64,000 nucleotides of DNA, from assembly GCF_014191875.1 (NCBI RefSeq), contig NZ_JACHXD010000008.1, positions 1 through 64,000 of the forward strand, read 5' to 3'. Positions 40,072 through 48,865 of the stretch are shown here, in pieces (positions within the stretch are counted from its first letter, which is position 1; the number at the start of each line of letters is the position of its first letter). The notes beneath the pieces are model-generated. The model ran no database searches. It saw only the letters and a program-made list of their open reading frames with translations, and was not told the DNA's origin. Source of the DNA: Pseudoduganella violacea (GTDB taxonomy: Bacteria; Pseudomonadota; Gammaproteobacteria; Burkholderiales; Burkholderiaceae_D). Made by a program: the position numbers and the translations under genes.

Positions 40072-40098
40072 AAAAACCGGGCAATTGCCCGGTTTTTT
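40072..40098 (+). terminator. Rho-independent terminator of subtilase 1
   Basis: AAAAACCGGGC and GCCCGGTTTTT form a near-perfect hairpin (loop AATT) ending in a T-run, 15 bases after the stop codon. Confidence 0.92.
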
Positions 40099-40207
40099 AT
40101 TTGTTCCGGATTAATGCTGCTTAATACTATTAAATTCAACTATTACATTGATAGTTGCTGCGCATAATTGACGTAAGTCATTGATTTAGCTCAGCCTTAT
40201 GCTTTGC

Positions 40208-40213
40208 TAGAAT
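40208..40213 (+). promoter_or_regulatory. Possible -10 element of riboswitch 2
   Basis: TAGAAT matches the -10 consensus in five of six bases, about 37 bases before the aptamer. No good -35 is seen, and an interrupted palindrome TGACGTAAGTCA (40169-40180) lies upstream, so an activator may be needed. Confidence 0.3.
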
Positions 40214-40250
40214 GCACCCACCAACTTTGCATACTCAGCAGTTCAACAAG

Positions 40251-40339
40251 CTGATAAAGGCAAACCGCGCGAAAGCGCGGGACGCAAAGTCAACGGTCTA
40301 AGGGGCGAACACTCCCCCATGACGGCAGGACTGCCAGAC
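40251..40339 (+). promoter_or_regulatory. Cyclic di-GMP-I (GEMM) riboswitch 2
   Basis: The elements of the first aptamer recur in the same order: AAGGCAAACC, a GCGC-GAAA-GCGC hairpin, GGGACGCAAAG, GGTCTAAGG, a variable stem and ATGACGGCAGG ACTGCC. The conserved positions are kept while the stem sequences differ with compensation (CCAGGC/GCCTGG in copy 1, CCGCGC/GCGCGG here), which supports the structure. It precedes the second subtilase gene. Confidence 0.93.
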
Positions 40340-40407
40340 TCTGAGCGCCAGCGATGGTGCGTGTCTTCAATCGCTCATGCAGATGGGCGGCCGGCAGTCC
40401 TCTTTTC
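40327..40407 (+). terminator. Expression platform of riboswitch 2
   Basis: AGGACTGCC (40327-40335) pairs exactly with GGCAGTCCT (40393-40401), followed by CTTTTC. An inner TGAGCG/CGCTCA stem closes part of the loop. The same competing-strand design as in copy 1 is retained although the loop sequence has diverged. Confidence 0.6.
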
Positions 40408-40434
40408 GGTATTTTTTGAAAACTGGACTACTCC

Positions 40435-42264
40435 ATGAAGAAGCGCACGACTATTTTTCTGCAAGACAAAACCTTCCTGTCCGCCTCCCTCCTCGTGGCG
40501 GCAGCCGCCCTGGCAGCCGTCACGCCGCCCGCGCACGGCGCCAAACCGCAGCATGTCCAGCAGGACGACGATCTGGCCGACAGCGAATACGCCCATGGCC
40601 GCATCCTGGTCGAGCCGCGCGAAGGCGTGAGCGAGGCCGGGTTCGACGAGGCCATCCGTCCACACAAGGGCAAGCGCCGCAAGATGGGGCAAAGCAATAT
40701 CCACATGATCGACCTGCCGCCTGGTTCGGAAAAGGCCGCGCTCGCCAAGCTGCGCAAGGATCCGCAATTCAAATACGTGGAGCTGGACCGTCGCGTCAAG
40801 CTCAGCGCCACCACGAACGACCCTTACCTGGGCAGCGAATGGCATATCGGCAAGATCGGCGCGCCTGCCGCCTGGGATCTGGCCCAAGGCGCCGGCGTGA
40901 CCATCGCCATCCTCGACAGCGGCATTTACAGCGCCCATCCGGATCTGGCGCCGCGCCTGGTGGCCGGCTGGAATGTCGACGGCAATAATGCCGACACCAG
41001 CGATGTCTGCGGCCACGGTACGGCCGTGGCCGGCGTCGCCGCCGCGGCCATGGACAATGGCGCCGGCGTGGCTGGTGTGGCGGGCAACGCCAAAATCATG
41101 CCGGTGCGCATTGCCTTCAAGGATGCCTCCGGCTCCTGCTACGCTTACTACTCGACCATGGCCAGTGGCGTGACTTACGCCGCCGACCACGGCGCGCGCG
41201 TGGTGAACCTGAGCTACGACAGCGCTCCCGCCAGCGCGGCCGTCCAGAGCGCGGCCAATTACCTGAAGAGCAAGGGCGGCCTGCTGTTCGTCGCGGCCGG
41301 CAATAACAACCGCGATGAGGGCTACGCGCCGACCAGCAGCATGATCGCGGTGTCGGCCACCGACAGCGCCGACGCCCGCTCCAGCTTCTCCAGCTATGGC
41401 AGCTTCGTTTCGCTGTCGGCGCCCGGCTCCTATATTTACACCACCAATATGAGCGGCGGCTACAGCGCCTGGAACGGCACCTCCTTCGCCAGCCCGGTCG
41501 CGGCCGGCGTGGCGGCGCTGATGATGTCCGCCAATCCCGCCCTGGACGGCGCCAAGATCGAAAGCCTGCTGTACTCGACCGCCGTCGACCTCGGCACGCC
41601 GGGCCGCGATATCTATTTCGGCAACGGCCGCGTGAACGCCGCCGCCGCCGTGGCCGCCGCCCGCAACGCCAGCGCCACCGTGAGCAAGGACACCAGCGCG
41701 CCCACCGTCGCCATCGCCTCGCCCTCGGCCAGCAGCTCGGTCACGGGCACAGTGAGCGTGGGTGTCAATGCCGCCGATAACGTCGGCGTGGCGCGGGTCG
41801 ACCTGAAGGTCAACAATACTGTGGTGGCCAGCGACAGCAGCGCCCCTTACGCCTTCTCCTGGGATTCGAAAGGCGTGGCGAACGGCATGGCCGCCCTGGT
41901 CGCCGTGGCTTACGATGCGGCGGGCAATGTGGCTTCTTCCACCCCTGTGTCGGTCAACGTCGCCAACAGCACCACGGTCGTGAGCGCCGACACGCAAGCG
42001 CCGACAGTGAAGATCACCAATCCGGTATCGGGCAGGGTCAGCGGCAACGTCAATGTGAAGGTGAGCGCTGCCGACAATAGTGGCGCCGCCGGCATTGCGC
42101 TGGCGCTGTATATCGACGGCCAGCTCAAAGCCACCGGCAGCGGCAGCAGCCTGTCCTATGCCTGGAAAACGGGCGGCCTGAGCGCCGGCCAGCACACGCT
42201 CCAGAGCATCGCAACGGATAAGGCCGGCAACCGTTCCAGCAGTTCCGTGCAAGTGACGAAGTAA
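40435..42264 (+). CDS. Secreted subtilase (S8 peptidase) with Ig-like domains, copy 2
   Basis: This encodes 609 residues and is a paralogue of the preceding gene over its full length. Signal peptide about 1-36 (SASLLVAAAALAAVTPPAHG), propeptide (GRILVEPREGVSEAGFDEAI, ALAKLRKDPQFKYVELDRRV), catalytic Asp161 (ILDSGIYSAHPDL), His194 (CGHGTAVAG) and Ser350 (NGTSFASPVAAG), then two Ig-like domains (VARVDLKVNNTVVASDSSAP, IALALYIDGQLKATG). The largest differences lie in the signal peptide and the spacer after it. The two proteases probably arose by duplication of a whole unit (riboswitch, terminator platform and gene), so both respond to the same second messenger. Confidence 0.93.
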   Translation: MKKRTTIFLQDKTFLSASLLVAAAALAAVTPPAHGAKPQHVQQDDDLADSEYAHGRILVEPREGVSEAGFDEAIRPHKGKRRKMGQSNIHMIDLPPGSEKAALAKLRKDPQFKYVELDRRVKLSATTNDPYLGSEWHIGKIGAPAAWDLAQGAGVTIAILDSGIYSAHPDLAPRLVAGWNVDGNNADTSDVCGHGTAVAGVAAAAMDNGAGVAGVAGNAKIMPVRIAFKDASGSCYAYYSTMASGVTYAADHGARVVNLSYDSAPASAAVQSAANYLKSKGGLLFVAAGNNNRDEGYAPTSSMIAVSATDSADARSSFSSYGSFVSLSAPGSYIYTTNMSGGYSAWNGTSFASPVAAGVAALMMSANPALDGAKIESLLYSTAVDLGTPGRDIYFGNGRVNAAAAVAAARNASATVSKDTSAPTVAIASPSASSSVTGTVSVGVNAADNVGVARVDLKVNNTVVASDSSAPYAFSWDSKGVANGMAALVAVAYDAAGNVASSTPVSVNVANSTTVVSADTQAPTVKITNPVSGRVSGNVNVKVSAADNSGAAGIALALYIDGQLKATGSGSSLSYAWKTGGLSAGQHTLQSIATDKAGNRSSSSVQVTK

Positions 42265-42279
42265 TCTGCCTGCAAAAAA

Positions 42280-42307
42280 AATCAGCCCCGCATGTGCGGG
42301 GCTGATT
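42280..42307. terminator. Bidirectional terminator
   Basis: AATCAGCCCCGCA and TGCGGGGCTGATT are perfect arms, with A-run before and TTCTTTT after. It serves subtilase 2 and the convergent PEP-CTERM gene. Confidence 0.92.
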
Positions 42308-42330
42308 CTTTTGAGAAGAGGGAGCGGCCT

Positions 42331-43089
42331 TCACTCCGTCTTCGAACCTAGGTGCAGCTTGCGGCCCAGACCGAGGGACAGCAGGCCAAGGCCGACCAGC
42401 AGCAAGCTGCCCGGTTCCGGCACCTCGCCCCCCGAACCGCCGCCGCCTCCACCGCCACCACCACCGGTGCTGCCGCTGCCGGCGACCCAGACGCTGCTCG
42501 AATAGCCCTGCACATGCACGGCGCTAATATAACTGCCGTCATCGGAATTCTGCGGCACGGACAGGAAATTGAAGGAATTGGCAGTCAAACCGGTGCCGGT
42601 AATGGTGTACTTCGAAGTGTTGCCGCGCGCTAGCTCACCGGGGTTGGCTTGGGGGAAGGCGAACCAGATATCATAGTCGCCACCGGTACCGTCCGCCTTG
42701 CAGCAGTTCGGGAAGCCATTCGGGTTTTTGTCGAGTGTGATCGAGTCGGCCGCCACGAAGCCCGCCACCGGCGTAAAAGTCGGCGCGTCGGCCAGATTCA
42801 TGATGGTCGGATCAAGATTGAAATACCAGTCGCTGACATAGGCGCCAACAAGCAGGTTGGTCAACACGTTCATGGTGAGCGTGACGCTCCCCGTACCGCC
42901 GCCATCGTCGAAAACGGCGCGGGCGAAAACGGCGTTCGGATCTACCGGGTCGCTAGGTGGCGTACCAGAGAATGCGCCTTTCATGGCGAAATCTATGGTC
43001 AGCACGGTCGCTTGCGATACTGGGGTGATGCCTGCCAATAGGGCCAGCGCCAAGCCGCTTGCCAAGACAGTCTTTTTCAGGTTTTTCAT
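42331..43089 (-). CDS. PEP-CTERM sorting-domain protein
   Basis: This encodes 252 residues. Signal peptide 1-27 (LALALLAGITPVSQA). The exported domain of about 180 residues is of no family I recognise and contains a Cys-Cys pair (GFPNCCKADGTGG). A linker of ten glycines and a C-terminal sorting signal follow: VPEPGSLLLVGLGLLSLGLG and then RKL. The VPEP motif, hydrophobic helix and basic end are the substrate signal of exosortases, which anchor or release such proteins together with exopolysaccharide. The product is therefore probably a surface or matrix protein. Its Shine-Dalgarno is inside an 11-bp hairpin (43092-43150). Confidence 0.9.
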   Translation of the reverse strand: MKNLKKTVLASGLALALLAGITPVSQATVLTIDFAMKGAFSGTPPSDPVDPNAVFARAVFDDGGGTGSVTLTMNVLTNLLVGAYVSDWYFNLDPTIMNLADAPTFTPVAGFVAADSITLDKNPNGFPNCCKADGTGGDYDIWFAFPQANPGELARGNTSKYTITGTGLTANSFNFLSVPQNSDDGSYISAVHVQGYSSSVWVAGSGSTGGGGGGGGGGSGGEVPEPGSLLLVGLGLLSLGLGRKLHLGSKTE

Positions 43090-43091
43090 AT

Positions 43092-43150
43092 TTCCCTCCG
43101 CTCGTGAATTGCAGGCTGGAAGTGTGCATATCCCATGCCAGCGGAGGGAA
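43092..43150 (-). promoter_or_regulatory. Hairpin that covers the Shine-Dalgarno of the PEP-CTERM gene
   Basis: On the mRNA, TTCCCTCCGCT (43150-43140) is exactly complementary to AGCGGAGGGAA (43102-43092), whose GGAGGG is the Shine-Dalgarno 4 bases before the ATG at 43089. The loop is 37 bases. In the paired state ribosome binding should be blocked. Confidence 0.65.
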
Positions 43151-43228
43151 TGTGAGAAAAATCAATAACTTGCATTGAGCAAGCTTAAATAATGGCTTGC
43201 GGATGTAAAGTTTCCCGACAGGATGCGC

Positions 43229-44896
43229 TTATGTTGTCGGGGTTTCTGACGTTGCCAGCTGGTAATTGCGGAATTGCTCGCGCAGCTTGTTCTTCTGGAT
43301 CTTGCCCGTGCCGCCCACCGGCAGCGCCTCGGCAAAGACCACGTCGTCCGGCAACCACCATTTGGCGACCTTGCCGTCGTAAAACTGCAGCAAGTCCTCG
43401 CGGCTCACGCTTTGCCCTGGTTTACAGACCACGACCAGCAAGGGACGTTCATCCCATTTCGGATGGCGCACGCCGATGCAGGCCGCCTGCGACACCGCCG
43501 GATGCGACATCGCAATATTTTCCAGGTCGATGGTGCCGATCCACTCGCCGCCGGACTTGATCACATCCTTGCTGCGGTCGGTGATCTGCATATAGCCGTC
43601 GGCGTCGATGGTGGCCACGTCGCCGGTGGGGAACCAGCCATCCTCCAACACCTGGCCGCCCTCGTCCTTGAAATAGGAATGGATGATCCACGGCCCGCGC
43701 ACCTGCAAATGGCCGTAGCTGCTGCCATCCCAAGGCAAGAGCTTGCCCTCGTCGTCGACGATGCGCATATCGACGCCGAAGATGGCATGGCCCTGTTTCA
43801 GCAGCACCTTGCGCTGCTCGGCGCGCGGCAGTTCCAAATGGCGCGCCAGCAGGCCGCCCGCCGTGCCCAGCGGCGACATCTCGGTCATGCCCCACGCATG
43901 GATCACCTCCACGTCCAGCTCGTCGATCAGGGTATTCATCAGCGTCGGCGAACAGGCCGCGCCGCCGATCACGGTGCGGCGGAAGGTCGAGAACTTCAAG
44001 CCATGCTGCAGCACATAGTTGACCAGGCCCAGCCAGACCGTCGGCACGCCCGCCGAGAAGCTGACTTTTTCGCTTTCGAACAATTCGTACAGCGATTTGC
44101 CGTCCAGCGCGCAGCCGGGAAAGACCAGCTTGGCGCCCGACAGCGGCACCGAGTACGGCAAGCCCCAGGCGTTCACATGGAACATCGGCACCACCGGCAG
44201 CACGGTGTCGCGCGAGGACACGTTGAGCGCGTTCGGCACGGCCGAACCGTAGGCGTGCAGCACGGTCGAGCGGTGCGAATACAGCGCGCCTTTCGGATTA
44301 CCGGTGGTGCCCGAGGTGTAGCACAGCGAGGCGGCCGCGTTCTCATCGAATTTGGGCCAGGCGAAATCGTCGGAATGGGTGGCGATCAGCGCCTCGTAGC
44401 TCATCAGCTCTGGAATCTTCGTCTCGGCCGGCAGGTGCTCCGGGCCGGCCAGCAGGATATAGCCTTTGACGCCCTTGCAATGCGGCGCCACCGCTTCCAC
44501 CAGGGGCAGCAGGTTGAGGTCGAACAGCAGGTACTGGTCTTCGGCGTGGTTGATGATGTAGGCCAGCTGGTCCGGATGCAGGCGCGGATTGATCGTGTGC
44601 AGCACGGCGCCCGAGCCGGACACGGCGTAATACGCTTCCAGGTGGCGGTAACCGTTCCAGGCCAGGGTCGCCACCCGCTCGCCCATGCGCACGCCCAGCC
44701 AGTGCAGGGCATTGGCCAGGCGGCAGGCGCGCTGGCGGCACTCGCGGTATGTGTAGCGGTGAAGATCGCCCTCAACCCGGCGCGAAACGATTTCGCTGGC
44801 GCCGTAATGGCGGGCGGCGAATTCGATAATGCTGGAGATGAGCAGCGGCTCATCCATCATTTGCCCCATCAGGGGGCTGGAAGGCAAGGCTGGCAT
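43229..44896 (-). CDS. Acyl-CoA ligase, DmdB-like (AMP-forming)
   Basis: This encodes 555 residues of the ANL superfamily. The ATP-binding motif is [20 protein letters not shown] (about 185-204), followed by [32 protein letters not shown] (A5 region), [20 protein letters not shown] (A7/A8) and [16 protein letters not shown] with the catalytic Lys near the end. It activates a carboxylic acid to its CoA thioester. The sequence is closest in my reading to the medium/long-chain group annotated as 3-(methylthio)propionyl-CoA ligase (DmdB); the true substrate could be a fatty acid. It stands alone between the PEP-CTERM gene and selO. Confidence 0.88.
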   Translation of the reverse strand: MPALPSSPLMGQMMDEPLLISSIIEFAARHYGASEIVSRRVEGDLHRYTYRECRQRACRLANALHWLGVRMGERVATLAWNGYRHLEAYYAVSGSGAVLHTINPRLHPDQLAYIINHAEDQYLLFDLNLLPLVEAVAPHCKGVKGYILLAGPEHLPAETKIPELMSYEALIATHSDDFAWPKFDENAAASLCYTSGTTGNPKGALYSHRSTVLHAYGSAVPNALNVSSRDTVLPVVPMFHVNAWGLPYSVPLSGAKLVFPGCALDGKSLYELFESEKVSFSAGVPTVWLGLVNYVLQHGLKFSTFRRTVIGGAACSPTLMNTLIDELDVEVIHAWGMTEMSPLGTAGGLLARHLELPRAEQRKVLLKQGHAIFGVDMRIVDDEGKLLPWDGSSYGHLQVRGPWIIHSYFKDEGGQVLEDGWFPTGDVATIDADGYMQITDRSKDVIKSGGEWIGTIDLENIAMSHPAVSQAACIGVRHPKWDERPLLVVVCKPGQSVSREDLLQFYDGKVAKWWLPDDVVFAEALPVGGTGKIQKNKLREQFRNYQLATSETPTT

Positions 44897-45173
44897 GCGG
44901 GCTCCTGTGTGCTGGATTTGTTTTTTTCATAACGAGTGTCGGTTGCGGCGCGGGCCGCCGTCAACCGATTTCCATGCTGCAATGCAGTATAGAAAGGGCG
45001 GCTTTTGTCAGCAGATGTAAAGCCCCTCTTGCAATCCGGGGCGGCCGCAATAAAATCGCTTCTATGCGTTAAAATCCGCGCTTTACCAGCCCTTACCGAT
45101 CGGAACTGCCATTTTCTCCCTGCCTCTGGACAATTCCTTCGCCAGCCTGCCGCCGGCCTTCTACACGCGTCTG

Positions 45174-46568
45174 ATGCCGACGCCGCTGCCGGCGCCCTAT
45201 CTGGTGGCGCTCAGTCCGGCCGCCGCCCAGCTGGCCGGCCTCGATGCCCAGGCGCTGGCCGGCGCCGATGGCTTGGACCTGCTGATCGGCAACCGCGTGC
45301 CCGACCGCTCCCAGCCGCTCGCCGCCGTGTATTCCGGCCACCAGTTCGGCGTCTGGGCCGGCCAGCTCGGCGACGGCCGCGCCATCTTGCTGGGCGATGT
45401 CGCCAGCGCCGAGGGGCCGCTGGAGCTGCAATGGAAAGGCAGCGGCCTGACGCCCTACTCGCGCATGGGCGACGGCCGCGCCGTGCTGCGCTCCTCGATC
45501 CGCGAATTCCTGTGCTCGGAAGCCATGCACGCACTCGGCATCCCGACTTCGCGCGCCCTCTCGGTGGCCGGTTCGGACCAGGGCGTGGTGCGCGAAAGCA
45601 TCGAAACGGCGGCCGTGGTGATCCGCATGGCACCCAGCTTCGTGCGCTTCGGCTCCTTCGAGCATTGGTTCTACAAGAACAAGCCGGATGAGCTGAAAAT
45701 CCTGGCCGACTATGTGATCGGCCGCTTCTATCCAGACTTGCTGGCGGCGGCCAATCCCTATGCCGCCCTGCTGGAGGAAGTGGCGCGGCGCACGGCGCGC
45801 CTGATCGCCCAGTGGCAGGCGGTCGGCTTCATGCACGGCGTGATGAACACCGACAATATGTCCATCCTCGGCCAGACCCTCGACTACGGTCCCTTCGGCT
45901 TCATGGAAGCCTTCGACCCGCAGCACATCTGTAACCACAGCGACCAGCAGGGCCGCTATTCCTACGCCATGCAGCCGCAGATCGGCCACTGGAATTGCTA
46001 TGCGCTGGCGCAAGCCCTGCTGCCGCTGATCGGCGAAGTCGACACCGCCCAGGCCGCGCTCGACGTCTACCAACCCGAGTTCGCCGCCGCCATCGACCGC
46101 CTGCTGCACGCCAAGCTGGGTCTGAAAGAAGAACGCGCGGAAGACCGCGCCCTGTTCGACGCCATGTTCGAGCTGTTGCAGGCCAATCATGCCGATTTCA
46201 CCCTGTTCTTCCGCCGCCTGGGCGGCTTGCAGGCGGCTTCGGCCGCGGGCGACGAGCCGCTGCGCGACCTGTTCATCGACCGGCCCGCCTTCGACGCCTG
46301 GGCCGAGCAGTACCGCGCCCGTCTGCGCGCAGAGAACAGCGAGGACGGCGCGCGCCGCGCGGCGATGAATCTGGTCAACCCCAAGTATGTCTTACGCAAC
46401 TATCTGGCGCAGCAAGCCATTGAAAAGGCGCAGAATAAGGACTTTACTGAAGTGGCGCGCCTGCTCGCGGTGTTGCAGCGCCCCTATGAGGAACAGCCGG
46501 AAAACGAACACTACGCCGCCTTGCCGCCCGACTGGGCAAGCCATCTGGAAGTCAGCTGCTCATCCTGA
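45174..46568 (+). CDS. selO: Protein adenylyltransferase SelO (YdiU family)
   Basis: This encodes 464 residues from ATG 45174. SelO transfers AMP from ATP to Ser/Thr/Tyr of target proteins and responds to oxidative stress. Signatures: [69 protein letters not shown] (metal/active site), [15 protein letters not shown] and [15 protein letters not shown]. The reading frame continues upstream as [18 protein letters not shown], which reads like the true SelO N-terminus, but contains no ATG, GTG or TTG; an ATT at 45111 is the best candidate, so the annotated start is probably about 21 residues short. msrB follows 8 bases downstream, a pairing that fits redox defence. Confidence 0.93.
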   Translation: MPTPLPAPYLVALSPAAAQLAGLDAQALAGADGLDLLIGNRVPDRSQPLAAVYSGHQFGVWAGQLGDGRAILLGDVASAEGPLELQWKGSGLTPYSRMGDGRAVLRSSIREFLCSEAMHALGIPTSRALSVAGSDQGVVRESIETAAVVIRMAPSFVRFGSFEHWFYKNKPDELKILADYVIGRFYPDLLAAANPYAALLEEVARRTARLIAQWQAVGFMHGVMNTDNMSILGQTLDYGPFGFMEAFDPQHICNHSDQQGRYSYAMQPQIGHWNCYALAQALLPLIGEVDTAQAALDVYQPEFAAAIDRLLHAKLGLKEERAEDRALFDAMFELLQANHADFTLFFRRLGGLQAASAAGDEPLRDLFIDRPAFDAWAEQYRARLRAENSEDGARRAAMNLVNPKYVLRNYLAQQAIEKAQNKDFTEVARLLAVLQRPYEEQPENEHYAALPPDWASHLEVSCSS

Positions 46569-46576
46569 AAGCAACC

Positions 46577-46975
46577 ATGAACGACAAAGTACAAAAAAGC
46601 GATGCCGAGTGGCGCGCCCAGCTCGATCCGCTGGAATACCAGGTGACGCGCCATGCCGCCACCGAACGCGCCTTCACCGGCAAATACTGGGACCATCACG
46701 CGCACGGCATTTACACCTGCGTCTGCTGTGACACGCCGCTATTCGCCTCGGACGCCAAATTCGACTCAGGCTGCGGCTGGCCCAGCTATTTCCAGGCGCT
46801 GGACCCGGCCAAGGTAATCGAGAAAGTTGACCGCTCGCATGGTATGCTGCGCACCGAAATTATTTGCGCAGTCTGCGACGCCCATCTGGGCCATGTCTTC
46901 CCGGACGGGCCGCCGCCGACCGGATTGCGTTATTGCATCAATTCGGCGTCCCTGCGTTTTGCCCCTCAAGACTGA
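46577..46975 (+). CDS. msrB: Peptide-methionine (R)-S-oxide reductase
   Basis: This encodes 132 residues, the full single-domain MsrB. It reduces methionine-R-sulfoxide in proteins. Visible are the two zinc CxxC pairs (CVCCDTPLF and [10 protein letters not shown]), SGCGWPSYF, and the catalytic Cys in [13 protein letters not shown]. It follows selO by 8 bases and precedes yciB by 7, so it is probably in one operon with both. It is likely cytosolic, as there is no signal peptide. Confidence 0.96.
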   Translation: MNDKVQKSDAEWRAQLDPLEYQVTRHAATERAFTGKYWDHHAHGIYTCVCCDTPLFASDAKFDSGCGWPSYFQALDPAKVIEKVDRSHGMLRTEIICAVCDAHLGHVFPDGPPPTGLRYCINSASLRFAPQD

Positions 46976-46982
46976 ATACAAT

Positions 46983-47612
46983 ATGAAATTCCTGTTTGAT
47001 TTATTCCCGCTGCTGGTGTTTTTCGGCAGTTATAAATGGGCCGGTTCGAATGAAGCCGTGGCCCAGGCTTTTATCAACGACCATTTCAGCGCCATCATTT
47101 CCGGTGGCGTCGTCACGGCCAGCCAGGCGCCGATTATCATTGCCAGCCTGTCCGGCATCGTGGCCACCGCGATTCAAATTGCCTCGCTGCTGCTGCGCCG
47201 GCTCAAGGTCGACGGCATTCTCTGGCTCTCCCTGCTGATTTTCGTGATGTTCGGCGGCCTGACGATTTATTTCCATGATGATAACTTCATCAAATGGAAG
47301 CCGACCATTATCTACTGGTGCTTTGCCGTCGGCATGATGGTGGCCCATTGGGGTTTCCGCAAAAACCTGATGCGCGCCGCAATGGAAAAACAATTCGCCC
47401 TGCCCGAGGAAATCTGGCACCGCCTGAACCTGGCCTGGATGACGTTCTGGGTGATCCTGGGCTTCCTGAACCTGTTCGTGGCCTTTGTGTTGTTCCGCAC
47501 CGACACCGGCGCCTGGGTCAGTTTCAAGGTCTTTGGCGTGACCGGCATCATGTTTGTGTTCATTATTGCGCAGACGATTTATCTGACTAAACATATCAAG
47601 GACGAGGCATGA
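46983..47612 (+). CDS. yciB: Inner-membrane septation / intracellular septation protein A
   Basis: This encodes 209 residues with five to six membrane helices, beginning MKFLFDLFPLLVFFGSYKW, the family's hallmark, and including KPTIIYWCFAVGMMVAHWGF and WHRLNLAWMTFWVILGFLNL. YciB (IspA) is an inner-membrane protein needed for normal cell division and envelope synthesis in several bacteria; the mechanism is unclear. The ATG at 46983 gives the conserved start. The stop overlaps the bolA start (ATGA-type, 4 bases). Confidence 0.94.
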   Translation: MKFLFDLFPLLVFFGSYKWAGSNEAVAQAFINDHFSAIISGGVVTASQAPIIIASLSGIVATAIQIASLLLRRLKVDGILWLSLLIFVMFGGLTIYFHDDNFIKWKPTIIYWCFAVGMMVAHWGFRKNLMRAAMEKQFALPEEIWHRLNLAWMTFWVILGFLNLFVAFVLFRTDTGAWVSFKVFGVTGIMFVFIIAQTIYLTKHIKDEA

Positions 47613-47881
47613 ACGACGCGCGCATCGCAGAAATCCGGGCGCGCCTGCAAGCCGCCTTCAGCCCGCTGGAAATGGTGCTGGACGATGAATCGGCCCTGCA
47701 TGCCGGCCATGCCGGCGCCGCCTCCGGCGGGGGCCATTACCGCCTGAAAATCGTTTCGGCGCAATTCGAAGGTCATAAACTCGTCACAAGGCATCGTCTG
47801 GTGTATGATTCCGTGCACGATATGATGCATAAAGAAATTCATGCATTGGCCATTACCGCATTGGCACCATCGGAAGTATGA
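47609..47881 (+). CDS. BolA-family protein
   Basis: This encodes 90 residues with the BolA fold: RIAEIRARLQAAFSPLEMVL, a long loop with GHYRLKIVSAQFEGHKLVTR, then RLVYDSVHDMMHKEIHALAI. The invariant C-terminal His in KEIHAL is the Fe-S or glutaredoxin-binding ligand in relatives. Such proteins act with monothiol glutaredoxins in iron-sulfur handling and cell-shape control. It overlaps yciB by 4 bases, so it is co-translated. Confidence 0.92.
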   Translation: MNDARIAEIRARLQAAFSPLEMVLDDESALHAGHAGAASGGGHYRLKIVSAQFEGHKLVTRHRLVYDSVHDMMHKEIHALAITALAPSEV

Positions 47882-48015
47882 TATGCGCGGCAATTTGGGA
47901 CTAACATCAAAGAAGCTCATCACATAGACTATTCAAGTTGAAGCGCTGAGTCTGCTCCGCGATCCAAATCCCGTTTTACCGCGATTTTCAAGAACTTTTC
48001 CCCTAGGAATTAATA

Positions 48016-48795
48016 ATGACTTTCAAGCCAGCTCGTCTGCTGCTCGCACTTCTCGCCGTAGCGTCGGCACCTGTATTTGCACAGAACATTGCTGTGGTTA
48101 ACGGCAAAGCGATTCCTACCTCGCGCGTGGAAGCAGCAGTCAAACAACTGGTGGCCCAAGGCCAGCAGACCGACTCCCCACAACTGCGCGAGGCGATCAA
48201 GCGTGAACTGATCGGCCGCGAAGTGCTGATGCAAGAAGCGGTGAAGCAGAACTTCGACAAGGATGCCGCCGTCAAACAGCAACTGGAAAATGCCCGTCAA
48301 GCCATCATCATCAACGCCTTCATCACCGAGTACCTGAAGAAGAACCCGGTCAAGGACACCGAGATCAAGGCTGAATACGACCGCTTCGTAGCCCAGACCG
48401 GCGACAAGGAATACCACGTACGCCACATCCTGCTGGAAACCGAAGCCCAGGCCAATGAAGTCATCGCCAAACTGAAGGGCGGCGCCAAGTTCGAAGACCT
48501 GGCCAAGACCTCGAAAGACACCGGCACCGCCAGCAGCGGCGGCGACCTGGACTGGGCAGTGCCATCGGCCTTCCCGAAAGTCTTCTCGGACGCCTTCGTC
48601 GGCCTGCAAAAAGGCCAGATCACCGAGAAAGCCGTGCAAACCCCGAACGGTTTCCACGTGATCAAGGTCGATGATGTGCGCGCCGCCAAGCTGCCGACCC
48701 TGGACGAGCTGAAGCCGCAAATCGGCGAAGCCCTGACCCAGAAGAAAGTACAGGCGTATCAGGAAGAGCTGACCAAGAAAGCCAAAGTACAGTAA
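48016..48795 (+). CDS. Periplasmic parvulin-type peptidyl-prolyl isomerase, copy 1
   Basis: This encodes 259 residues. Signal peptide 1-22 (LLLALLAVASAPVFA). A SurA/PrsA-like N-terminal helical domain (about 23-130) leads into the PpiC rotamase domain (about 135-228): YHVRHILLETEAQANEVIAK, GGDLDWAVPSAFPKVFSDAF, KAVQTPNGFHVIKVDDV. It catalyses cis-trans isomerisation of prolyl bonds and assists folding of exported proteins. It is the first of two tandem paralogues and ends with its own hairpin terminator. Confidence 0.93.
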   Translation: MTFKPARLLLALLAVASAPVFAQNIAVVNGKAIPTSRVEAAVKQLVAQGQQTDSPQLREAIKRELIGREVLMQEAVKQNFDKDAAVKQQLENARQAIIINAFITEYLKKNPVKDTEIKAEYDRFVAQTGDKEYHVRHILLETEAQANEVIAKLKGGAKFEDLAKTSKDTGTASSGGDLDWAVPSAFPKVFSDAFVGLQKGQITEKAVQTPNGFHVIKVDDVRAAKLPTLDELKPQIGEALTQKKVQAYQEELTKKAKVQ

Positions 48796-48809
48796 TTAGC
48801 AAAACGATG

Positions 48810-48836
48810 CCGGCGCCCCAGAGGCGCCGGTCTTCT
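48810..48836 (+). terminator. Terminator or attenuator between the two parvulin genes
   Basis: CCGGCGCC and GGCGCCGG with a CCAGA loop are followed by TCTTCTTT. It would set different levels for the two paralogues. Confidence 0.75.
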
Positions 48837-48865
48837 TTCCACCCTACCCTTCATAGGAATAGACA

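Noticed and set aside
45005-45691. A plus-strand frame starting before selO
   Set aside because: It is in another frame than SelO for most of its length; only the SelO frame carries family motifs.
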